Positions 1 to 6,056 of a DNA stretch of 9,265 nucleotides are shown here, in pieces. The notes beneath the pieces were generated by a model. That model was not told where the DNA came from, searched no databases, and was given only the letters and a program-made list of their open reading frames with translations. How positions within the stretch are numbered: the first letter of the stretch is position 1; each line of letters opens with the position of its first letter. The translations under genes and the position numbers were made by a program. Location of the stretch: contig JAZLKZ010000025.1 of NCBI GenBank assembly GCA_045597845.1, positions 1 through 9,265 of the forward strand, given 5' to 3'. Source of the stretch: Colimorpha sp045597845 (GTDB taxonomy: Bacteria > Bacteroidota > Bacteroidia > Bacteroidales > P3).

Positions 1-243
1 GGCGGGGGTAAAGTGCCTGCACGGGGCAAGCCATTGGGGCGGAGACTGGCGGCTGGGAACGGGACGACGGAGAGTGGATGGCGGGCATGGAATGCCCGGG
101 CAAAGGACGAAGGGGGACGCGATGGCATCGCGGGGACGTAAAGAAGGTGAGGGTATGGTTGCAGCGGTGTTATTGTTCTCCGCTGCGCTATCGAAACGGT
201 CACTGGCAGTTTCTTCAGATACAGGACAGGTTTTTTATGGGTC
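1..243. other. Region without a supportable gene
   Basis: This stretch is G-rich on the plus strand. It contains open frames on both strands, but their translations are low-complexity (Gly/Arg-rich or Pro/Arg-rich), have no recognisable motif and no promoter. Two short perfect hairpins are visible: CGGGCAT/ATGCCCG at 82-98 with a 3-nt loop, and CGCGATG/CATCGCG at 118-132 around a single central base. Neither is followed by a T-run, so I do not call them terminators. I looked on the minus strand for the missing 3' half of the thioredoxin-like gene found at 1042-2199 and did not find it here. Confidence 0.6.
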
Positions 244-270
244 TAATGGGGTGAATGGGGCTGGATGGGG
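244..270 (+). repeat. Left 9-bp G-rich tandem repeat, three units
   Basis: The units are taatggggt, gaatggggc and tggatgggg, head to tail with a 9-bp period. A second three-unit array in the same orientation lies at 1192-1218, and the unit gaatggggc is identical in both. Together the two arrays bracket the toxin-antitoxin operon with its promoter and terminator, so they may mark the ends of an inserted cassette. Confidence 0.6.
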
Positions 271-295
271 AAACAAAATGGCAAAAGTTTAAAAA

Positions 296-315
296 AATTA
301 CCTCAAAAGGTAATT
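296..315. promoter_or_regulatory. Inverted-repeat operator of the toxin-antitoxin operon
   Basis: AATTACCT (296-303) and AGGTAATT (308-315) are perfect reverse complements separated by caaa. The centre lies about 26 bases upstream of the middle of the -7 element, so a protein bound here would cover the -33 region. A half-site this size suits a dimeric XRE-family antitoxin such as the one encoded at 840-1103. Autorepression is inferred from type II toxin-antitoxin biology. No T-run follows, so a terminator is unlikely. Confidence 0.55.
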
Positions 316-331
316 ATCCGGAAAAAAGTTG

Positions 332-339
332 TATCTTTG
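332..339 (+). promoter_or_regulatory. Bacteroidetes -7 promoter element
   Basis: TATCTTTG matches the Bacteroidetes sigma-ABfr -7 consensus TAnnTTTG exactly and is followed by the typical 'cac'. It lies 24 bases before the toxin ATG, leaving a short leader. No clear -33 TTTG is visible at the expected distance; that position is occupied by the inverted repeat at 296-315, which fits a repressible promoter. Confidence 0.75.
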
Positions 340-363
340 CACTTGAAAACAAAACATAAAAAG

Positions 364-843
364 ATGACTAAGGTAAAGATAGAAGAGGTGCAAAAGACTG
401 ATATTGCAGGGCTTTTCACGATTTGCTTCGAGGGTGACGACGCTACGGAATTCCAGAAATTCATCGAGAAATTCAAGGAAGATGCCACTCGCAAGGAAGA
501 TTTGTCGGTGATACTGACGGCCATAAACCGTATGCTCACCGCCAGCGGATTCCTGGAGAGGTACTTCCGTCCCGAGGGCAAGATGGGTGACCACGTTGTG
601 GCCCTGCCGATAGAGCGGACACGGATGCGGCTGTACTGCCTACGGATGTCGGACAGCGTGTTGATTGTGGGCAACGGCGGTATGAAAAGCACCAAGACCT
701 ACGAAGAGGACGAGAGCCTGAACGGATACGTCATCACCTTGCAACGGCTCGACAAACTGCTGGGGCAGGCCATGAAGAGCGGCAAGGTAACGATTGAAGA
801 GACGACAATCACAGGAATAGACAAAACAGAATTCGAACTATGA
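364..843 (+). CDS. RelE/HigB (Gp49-like) type II toxin-like protein
   Basis: This 159-residue protein is the probable toxin of a toxin-first type II module; RelE/HigB-family toxins are ribosome-dependent mRNA endonucleases. The diagnostic part is residues 80-110, where ALPIERTRMRLYCLRMSD is followed by SVLIVGNGGMKST, the pattern of the core beta sheet of Gp49/HigB-like proteins (compact strand, then a GNGG turn before a Lys). Residues 1-75 are a charged helical extension, so it is longer than the usual ~100-120 residues. I chose the ATG at 364 because it lies just after the TATCTTTG promoter; the same frame is open upstream to 265 but that would place translation start before the promoter. 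It overlaps the antitoxin gene by ATGA. Catalytic residues cannot be assigned with certainty, so activity is inferred from family and context. Confidence 0.7.
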   Translation: MTKVKIEEVQKTDIAGLFTICFEGDDATEFQKFIEKFKEDATRKEDLSVILTAINRMLTASGFLERYFRPEGKMGDHVVALPIERTRMRLYCLRMSDSVLIVGNGGMKSTKTYEEDESLNGYVITLQRLDKLLGQAMKSGKVTIEETTITGIDKTEFEL

Positions 844-1103
844 GCAAGACAGCGGAACTTTTCAACGAGTGTGTCGCTGCCACACCGAAGGACATAAAGC
901 AGCGTGTGGAATGGTCGTTCGAGATTGCCGACAAGATAGACGGCATCTTGAAGGAACGCGGCATGACCCAGAAAGAGTTTGCCCGACAGGTGGGACGGTC
1001 GGAAGCCGAAGTGTGCCGATGGGTAGGCGGTACTCACAATTTCACGTTGGCGACACTGGCCAAGATTTCGGAAGCGCTGGGAGTGCCAATGATAAGGGTG
1101 TAA
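840..1103 (+). CDS. XRE-family HTH antitoxin (HigA-like)
   Basis: This 87-residue protein carries a Cro/CI-type helix-turn-helix at about residues 42-82: GMTQKEFARQVGRSEAEVCR gives the first two helices and LATLAKISEALGV the last. Residues 1-40 are helical and acidic/basic and probably contact the toxin. The ATG overlaps the toxin stop (ATGA), so the pair is translationally coupled, with toxin first and antitoxin second as in higBA. It is expected to neutralise the upstream protein and repress the operon through the inverted repeat at 296-315. A stem-loop terminator begins about 25 bases after the stop. The last 60 bases of the gene are overlapped in antisense by the read-through tail of the broken minus-strand gene. 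Confidence 0.85.
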   Translation: MSKTAELFNECVAATPKDIKQRVEWSFEIADKIDGILKERGMTQKEFARQVGRSEAEVCRWVGGTHNFTLATLAKISEALGVPMIRV

Positions 1104-1127
1104 GTTCCTGCTGCTTGTGGATAAAGG

Positions 1128-1177
1128 CAGCGACCTCTTGTGCGATATGTAATCGCGCGAGGGGTCGCTGGTGTTTT
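1128..1177 (+). terminator. Stem-loop terminator of the toxin-antitoxin operon
   Basis: Bases 1128-1146 pair with 1152-1170 around a 5-base loop (atgta): 19 consecutive pairs, of which three are T-G. Those three pair as U-G only in plus-strand RNA and would be A-C mismatches in minus-strand RNA, so the structure belongs to the toxin-antitoxin transcript. The tail is gtgtttt, a weak U-tract. Confidence 0.65.
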
Positions 1178-1191
1178 GGGAAGGATAAGGA

Positions 1192-1218
1192 GAATGGGGC
1201 TAATGGGCGGAATGGGTG
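1192..1218 (+). repeat. Right 9-bp G-rich tandem repeat, three units
   Basis: The units are gaatggggc, taatgggcg and gaatgggtg. It is in the same orientation as the left array at 244-270 and shares one unit exactly. It sits between the terminator of the toxin-antitoxin operon and the point near 1245 where the thioredoxin-like reading frame loses its family character, so it marks the right border of the inserted segment. Confidence 0.6.
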
Positions 1219-2277
1219 TATGTGGCTGATTGACATTGGGTTGAACCGGATAGTCCACAGGTCGAGCAATACATATCCTTTTTGCCGATTGAGCGTTGTG
1301 GTGTCGCCGGAGAGCGCGATGATAGGCATGTTAAAGATGCTGTCAATACTGAATCTCGTGCTGTCCGTCATGTCAATAATCAAAGAGTTTGGCAAAGCCA
1401 CGTTGCAATCGTATCGGGTAAATCGTTCGAGAGCAGGGTTGCGAAAGAAAAGGCTGTCAACATATAAGTCTCTGTTCTCATACGAGTAGTCGCTAATCTC
1501 GAAGGTTTTCTTCATATTATGTGGTTCAATGAGAATGTTGACAAGAGTCACTTCCAATTTCTCCTTGTCGCAAAACCATTCGTAATGGTTCACAACAGGA
1601 ATTTGTTCATCAGTGGAGGTGTCTCTGGTAAAGCCCATTACTTTCTTTCCACGCAGGACAATGTAGGCCCGACCGTCAATCACTGTATCTATTTTCTCCT
1701 TAGGATTCCATGCATACGGAGCGTTGATGAATGAACGCAAAAGAAAACTATAGTAGGCTTCGTTGTAATTGAGCATCTGGCTGAGGACAAACTGAAATCC
1801 ATCAAAGGATAGTTTGTTTTCGGAAGGCGATTTCATGCCGTCCACCACGTATCCCTCGAAAAGATCGGTCAACCTAAGTGATTCCTTGTCGTAATACATG
1901 TTCCTGTTGAAGCCGACCATTGAACTGTCGGTCTCAATGGCCAAGCACTTGTCCGACACATGGTAGTGGCGGTAGCAAGTCAATTGAGGCAATGTGGTGC
2001 CGGTATCTGTAATCCAAGTGTCGTAACCTTTCACAGTAAAGTTGCGCACGCGCTGAGCTTTGAGGCCAGGCAACAGTGTGTCACGGTAGAACTGCTGGGC
2101 AGGGTTTCTCTGACCAAAGGTCGTCACAGTTCCGCAAAGCATTAGCATGAACATAAAGATTAACTGTTTACTGAAATTTTTCATACTATCAGTCTTCATT
2201 TTCGATATTACTTATTATCTGATTTTCAGGTTTCTTATGGAGGCGAACGGAGTATTACGCAGAGGCGGGAAGCAAAA

Positions 2278-2898
2278 TTAATTTTGATTTATTCTGTTCA
2301 TTATTGAATTGTACTGGCTTTTGTTGCTGTAGAAAAATAGCCACAATGTCATCTCCTCGCTCTCGGCGTGGGTGATGTATCCGGCCTGGTTGTCGCTGAT
2401 GGCGGCATCCATCAGCTGCTTGTTTGGAGTGACACCGTTTTCCGTATCTACGATGGTTGTGTCTGAGACTTTCACTCCCTTCTCCCAACTCTGGTAATTG
2501 TGGATTGTGATGCAGCTGTCATAATGTGGAAGTTCTGACATCATTGAGTGAAGAATCTCTTCGAAATACTCATCCATGTCACCAACAAGGGTGTCGGCGT
2601 GAAAATAGTTTACTGAGAGTGACGAAACCTTTGCGCCTTCGTAAGGTCGCTGCACCACATTGAACTCGCCCAGAAGCTTCAACCATGCTGCATGGTCTTG
2701 GGCTTGGATCATAACTGCATTGATTGTGTCGCCTTTCGTCGCATAATTTCCAATCAATGCAACAGTCAGTCCGTCGACATCGGCATACTCGTTGTATAAT
2801 TGTCTTGCTGCCGACAAAGCTTCGGTTTTGGTGTTCTCTTTTTGGCAAGATATTATTATTAGCAGTATTGCCACAACTGGAATAATGAACTTTCTCAT
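2278..2898 (-). CDS. Lipoprotein of an ECF sigma operon, unknown function
   Basis: This 206-residue protein has a clear type II signal peptide: MRK, a hydrophobic stretch (IIPVVAILLIII) and the lipobox IISC with Cys18 as the lipidated residue. The mature part is mixed alpha/beta with no cysteines and no catalytic motif that I recognise. Its early section (LYNEYADVDGLTVALIGNYA) resembles the N-terminal repeat of DUF4252 lipoproteins, which in Bacteroidetes also sit beside ECF sigma factors; this is a tentative assignment. The ATG lies 7 bases after the stop of the anti-sigma-like gene, so the two are co-transcribed. Acting at the cell envelope under control of the sigma factor is inferred from the operon. 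Confidence 0.8.
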   Translation of the reverse strand: MRKFIIPVVAILLIIISCQKENTKTEALSAARQLYNEYADVDGLTVALIGNYATKGDTINAVMIQAQDHAAWLKLLGEFNVVQRPYEGAKVSSLSVNYFHADTLVGDMDEYFEEILHSMMSELPHYDSCITIHNYQSWEKGVKVSDTTIVDTENGVTPNKQLMDAAISDNQAGYITHAESEEMTLWLFFYSNKSQYNSIMNRINQN

Positions 2899-2905
2899 GA
2901 CTTGA

Positions 2906-3232
2906 TTATTTTACAATGTTGTTTAACCGAGCTAGTATGGCATTGCTGTTACATTCGGTATTGCACACAAAAACAATATCGTTGCCGACCGTCTCTTTTT
3001 GATTGTTTGTGATGCTTTTTGTTAACGGAATAAGCAGTGCCGCAATGCAAGCCGCCGCTACCACCCACCGCCATTTGTGCTGTGTTTTCATTGGGCGCGG
3101 ATTTGTTGTGGCAGTCGGCTCTTGCCAAATGGCATTCCGTATAGCTCTATCCAATTCCGCATCGGACAACGGACATTTTTCTTCTCGTAACTGCTCTCCG
3201 TATTGCTTGAATTCTTTTTTAAAATTTGTCAT
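2906..3232 (-). CDS. Single-pass membrane protein, probable anti-sigma factor
   Basis: This 108-residue protein has a charged cytoplasmic N-terminal half (residues 1-53), one transmembrane helix at about 55-71 (WRWVVAAACIAALLIPL) and a short periplasmic tail with two cysteines, C90 and C94, in VCNTEC. It starts 4 bases after the ECF sigma gene stop. That position, the topology and the small size match the small membrane anti-sigma-like proteins that follow ECF sigma genes in Bacteroidetes. No canonical zinc-binding ZAS motif (HxxxCxxC) is present, so the mode of sigma inhibition is not evident. The two periplasmic cysteines could form a disulfide; with a thioredoxin-like protein encoded in the same operon, a redox link is conceivable but is my inference. 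Confidence 0.7.
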   Translation of the reverse strand: MTNFKKEFKQYGEQLREEKCPLSDAELDRAIRNAIWQEPTATTNPRPMKTQHKWRWVVAAACIAALLIPLTKSITNNQKETVGNDIVFVCNTECNSNAILARLNNIVK

Positions 3233-3236
3233 TGTA

Positions 3237-3704
3237 TTATTGGTTGTATATTTTACGTAATTTCCGTTTTGCTCTGCTTAGTCTCATTGATACGGCACCG
3301 ACATTCAAATCTACCACCTTAGCTATTTCTGCATAGCTGAAACCGTGAAGATGCGATTTGACAATTGTACGGTCGGGTTCGTCAAGGGATTCTATCATTT
3401 GTTGCAAATGAAATTCGCTTTCGCATTCGTATGATTGCTCAAGCAAAGGTGGCTGGGCCGAATGTTGGTTATTGCATCTTCTCGCAATGGAGATCATCGT
3501 GTTGTTGGCCACCTTATAAACCCATGTCCGCTCGGAACTACGGCCACCGTAGCCCCCGTACCCCTGCCACAAGGCACACACCACCTCATTGAAGCAGTCT
3601 TCAACCTGCCATGCCGCACTCAACTGGTAGTGCTTGCAGACTGACCAGATCAGGTCCCTGTGTCGGTGTATTAAGTTTTTGAAAGTTTCTTCTTTTACTA
3701 GCAT
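3237..3704 (-). CDS. ECF-type RNA polymerase sigma factor
   Basis: This 155-residue protein has the two-domain ECF layout. Sigma region 2 spans about residues 5-75, with the helix around FKNLIHRHRDLIWSVCKHY and the 2.3/2.4-like RTWVYKVANNTMISIARR. Region 4 spans about 100-153, with LDEPDRTIVKSHLHGFSY followed by the recognition helix in VGAVSMRLSRAKRKLRKIY. Length is typical for the family. It is the first gene of a minus-strand operon with an anti-sigma-like protein, a lipoprotein and a broken thioredoxin-like gene. I see no TAnnTTTG element upstream of the ATG at 3704, so it may use its own sigma-dependent promoter, but I cannot identify the motif from one site. Confidence 0.93.
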   Translation of the reverse strand: MLVKEETFKNLIHRHRDLIWSVCKHYQLSAAWQVEDCFNEVVCALWQGYGGYGGRSSERTWVYKVANNTMISIARRCNNQHSAQPPLLEQSYECESEFHLQQMIESLDEPDRTIVKSHLHGFSYAEIAKVVDLNVGAVSMRLSRAKRKLRKIYNQ

Positions 3705-3846
3705 GGTCTATCGTTAGTGCATATTTGTTGATACACTATATTAGACGCATTGGAGGGGAGAATCACAACTTGGCGTGTGTGTTTTTTTTGTGTCGAATGC
3801 TCAAAATCCCATCGCTCGGCACCCTGCCTGGCTGCGTGTCTCTTTG

Positions 3847-4725
3847 TTATTTGAATTCGAGCTCAAATACTGTGGCTTCGCGGTCGCTGCGGATGAGGTC
3901 TATCGTGCCGTTATGAGATCGCATGATCTGGCGCGACAGGCTGAGGCCGATGCCCGAGCCCTCGCTCTTGGTGGAGAAGAAGGGAATGAATATCTGCTGC
4001 TGGCTCTCGGGTGTGATGGGGATGCCGTCGTTGCACACACTTACCTTGATGCTGTCGTCTCTTCCCTCTTCGGCCTCTATCACGATGGGGTGCGCCCCTG
4101 CCTGGATGGCATTCTTGACCAGGTTGATAAAAATGCGGCTGATCTGTGACTCATCTACATAGAATAGTATATCATCAGGCTTTGCCCTATAGGTGATTTC
4201 GACTTTGGCTGACCGACATTCCACCTGGGTTAGTTCGATGACTTTGCCGATGAGTTGGTCCAGCATCACGGCTTTCTTGACGGGCTTTACTATTCCGGCG
4301 AGTTCACGATAGGATTCTACGAATCTGATCAGGTTTTCGGACGAACTGGAAATAGTCTCCAAGCCCGTTTTGACGTCCATCTGCTGCGCTTCCTTGGGCA
4401 AGTCGGCCTCTTTGCGAAGGGCTTGGCTCAACGAGGCTATGGGACTTACGGTGTTCATGATCTCGTGGGTGAGCACTCGGATGAGTTTCGTCCAGGAGTC
4501 TTGCTCATATTGCTGACGGCGCCGTTCTACGATCCATTTGATGCGGTTGAGGGTGCGGTTGTAGCGGCTGTTCTCTTGAAAGCGGAAGTTGTATTCCTCG
4601 TCCTCGAAGGCGTCGAGCATGTATTCCAGTTTCTTACGGTCCTTCTCTCGAACACAGAGTGCCGTGACCACAACGGTCAATGCCATGACGGCAATTGCAA
4701 TCAGTATGAATGTCCAAGCCCCCAT
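3847..4725 (-). CDS. Histidine kinase, NtrB-like, without a sensor domain
   Basis: This 292-residue kinase has one N-terminal membrane helix (residues 4-24), a short linker rich in charge (KLEYMLDAFEDEEYNFRFQE), then the phospho-accepting H-box LTHEIMNTVSP with His87. The ATPase domain has the N-box INLVKNAIQA (~201-209), the NDGIP G1 region (~232-236), the F-box IFIPFFSTK (~246-254) and the G2 box GSGIGLSLS (~257-265). All catalytic landmarks are present. The ATG at 4725 overlaps the response regulator stop by one base (TGATG), so the pair is coupled. It lacks both a second membrane segment and any PAS or periplasmic domain between membrane and H-box; related Bacteroidetes kinases I recall carry two helices and a PAS-like region. 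It probably phosphorylates the regulator at 4725-6056. Confidence 0.92.
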   Translation of the reverse strand: MGAWTFILIAIAVMALTVVVTALCVREKDRKKLEYMLDAFEDEEYNFRFQENSRYNRTLNRIKWIVERRRQQYEQDSWTKLIRVLTHEIMNTVSPIASLSQALRKEADLPKEAQQMDVKTGLETISSSSENLIRFVESYRELAGIVKPVKKAVMLDQLIGKVIELTQVECRSAKVEITYRAKPDDILFYVDESQISRIFINLVKNAIQAGAHPIVIEAEEGRDDSIKVSVCNDGIPITPESQQQIFIPFFSTKSEGSGIGLSLSRQIMRSHNGTIDLIRSDREATVFELEFK

Positions 4726-6056
4726 CAGATGTCGTATTTCTTTAGTTTGCTGTAGAGCGTAGGACGGCTGATGCCCAGTTCCTTGGCTACCATACTGAGG
4801 TTGCCGTTGCAGCGGGCCACGGCATCGCGTATGGTCATCTCCTCAGCTTCGTCCAGCGTCTGTCTGGTTCCCGAGGTTGGCTGAGGATTTGTGTTGAGCG
4901 AAATCTCCTTGGAGGTCAGCATCGGTCCTTCGGAGAGGATAACGGCCTTTTCTATCACATTCTGCAGTTCGCGGATATTTCCCTTCCAAGAGTGGACGGC
5001 CAGTTGCTGTGCCAGCTCAGGCGAAATACCACAGACTGGACGATGGTACCTTTCGGCATAACGCCGCATGAACAACTCGGACAAGGGGACTATGTCGGCG
5101 GGACGCTCACGCAATGCGGGAAGGCGCAACTGCATGGTGTTGATGCGGTAGTAGAGGTCTTGTCGGAATCGGCCTTCGCGAACCATGGCTTCAAGGTCCA
5201 TATTGGTGGCACAGATGAGTCGGATGTTGATGGGAATCTGTTTTTCGGACCCCACTCGCGAGACCACCCTGTTCTGGAGCACGCGCAGTAGTTTTGCCTG
5301 AAGGTGAAGTGGTATGTTGCCAATCTCGTCCAGGAAGAGGGTGCCACCATGAGCTTGCTCGAACTTGCCTACATGGTCGGTATGGGCATCGGTGAAGGCA
5401 CCTTTCACATGGCCGAACAGCTCGCTCTCGAAAAGGGTTTCGGTGATGGCTCCGGCATCCACACACACTATCGGTTGTCCACTGCGCAGGCTTTGAGAAT
5501 GGATTTCATGGGCCAGCACATCCTTGCCGGTGCCGTTCTCGCCGGTGATGAGCACCGAGGCATCGGTCGGGGCAATCTTTTGCACCATGTCGCGGATCTG
5601 CATCATAGCAGGACTTTCTCCCCAATACATCTCAGGGGCAGACGGTTGGGGCTGGCTTTTCTTGGTTTTTGTTGGTATGGCCGATTGCAGTATTTCGATG
5701 AGGCGGTCGTTGTCCCAAGGTTTTACCACAAAGTCAAAGGCGCCACGCTTCATCCCTTCTACGGCAAGGGCAATGTCGGCGTAGGCCGTGAACAGAACCA
5801 CCTGCACATCGGGGTACGTCCGCTTGATCTGGTCAATCCAATAAAGACCCTCGTTGCCGGTGTTGATGTCGGCATAGAAGTTCATGTCCAGCAGCACCAC
5901 ATCGGGTCGAAAACGCCTAATTGTGGATTCTATGCTGTTGGGCGAAGGGATGAGCTCCACTTCGGCAAAATGAGGTGCCAGCAGCAGTTTCAGCGCCTTT
6001 CGGATGCCCAGGTTGTCATCCACTACAAGTATCTTTCCTTTCTTCATTCTTCTCAT
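4725..6056 (-). CDS. NtrC-family sigma-54-dependent response regulator
   Basis: This 443-residue protein has three domains. The receiver (about 8-125) shows DD at 13-14, the phospho-acceptor Asp57 in VVLLDMN, Thr90 and Lys112 in VVKPWDN. The AAA+ sigma-54 activation domain (about 142-375) has Walker A GENGTGKD (172-179), the sigma-54 contact loop as GAFTDA (219-224) instead of GAFTGA, and Walker B GGTLFLDEIG (237-246). The C-terminus is a Fis-type helix-turn-helix ending LSMVAKELGISRPTLYSKLK. It should bind an enhancer and activate sigma-54 promoters. A near-consensus sigma-54 promoter with upstream palindromes lies at 7952-8062. The start at 6056 overlaps the ATPase stop (TAATG); the Met at 6047 (MKKGKILVVDDN) is an alternative. 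Confidence 0.94.
   Translation of the reverse strand: MRRMKKGKILVVDDNLGIRKALKLLLAPHFAEVELIPSPNSIESTIRRFRPDVVLLDMNFYADINTGNEGLYWIDQIKRTYPDVQVVLFTAYADIALAVEGMKRGAFDFVVKPWDNDRLIEILQSAIPTKTKKSQPQPSAPEMYWGESPAMMQIRDMVQKIAPTDASVLITGENGTGKDVLAHEIHSQSLRSGQPIVCVDAGAITETLFESELFGHVKGAFTDAHTDHVGKFEQAHGGTLFLDEIGNIPLHLQAKLLRVLQNRVVSRVGSEKQIPINIRLICATNMDLEAMVREGRFRQDLYYRINTMQLRLPALRERPADIVPLSELFMRRYAERYHRPVCGISPELAQQLAVHSWKGNIRELQNVIEKAVILSEGPMLTSKEISLNTNPQPTSGTRQTLDEAEEMTIRDAVARCNGNLSMVAKELGISRPTLYSKLKKYDI

Larger units (their letters stand above)
1042..2199 (-). pseudogene. Secreted thioredoxin-like (TlpA-type) protein, C-terminally truncated
   Basis: Residues 1-30 form a signal peptide (a second Met at residue 6 gives MKNFSKQ; hydrophobic core FMFMLMLCGTV; likely cleavage near TTFGQ). 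Residues ~31-295 are a beta-rich domain I cannot name. The next part, GDTTTLNRQKGYVLLDLWT, is the classic entry into a TlpA/AhpC-TSA redoxin fold, where the strand ending in DxW leads directly to the C-x-x-C active site. Instead of cysteines the frame continues as IRFNP and then ~68 residues of Pro/His/Leu-rich sequence read from the repeat array, the antisense of the terminator and the end of the antitoxin gene. Native sequence therefore ends near residue 317 (about base 1245) and the redox centre is missing. It is the last gene of the ECF sigma operon, 78 bases after the lipoprotein gene. An intact relative would be a periplasmic or outer-membrane-associated thiol-disulfide protein. Confidence 0.7.

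Noticed and set aside
82..132. Two perfect hairpins as terminators
   Set aside because: No T-run follows on either strand and no gene ends next to them.
74..292. Plus-strand open frame of 72 codons before the toxin operon
   Set aside because: Gly/Arg-rich nonsense, no promoter, and it runs through the 9-bp repeats and the operator of the next operon.
265..363. Upstream extension of the toxin reading frame
   Set aside because: It starts before the -7 promoter element and reads through the operator, so it cannot be in the mRNA made from that promoter.
3778..3790. T-run between the kinase and sigma genes as a terminator
   Set aside because: The T-run is on the plus strand, where no gene ends, and there is no stem before it.
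3775..4755. Plus-strand open frames (124 and 166 codons) opposite the kinase
   Set aside because: Both are antisense shadows of the histidine kinase catalytic domain and show no motif of their own.
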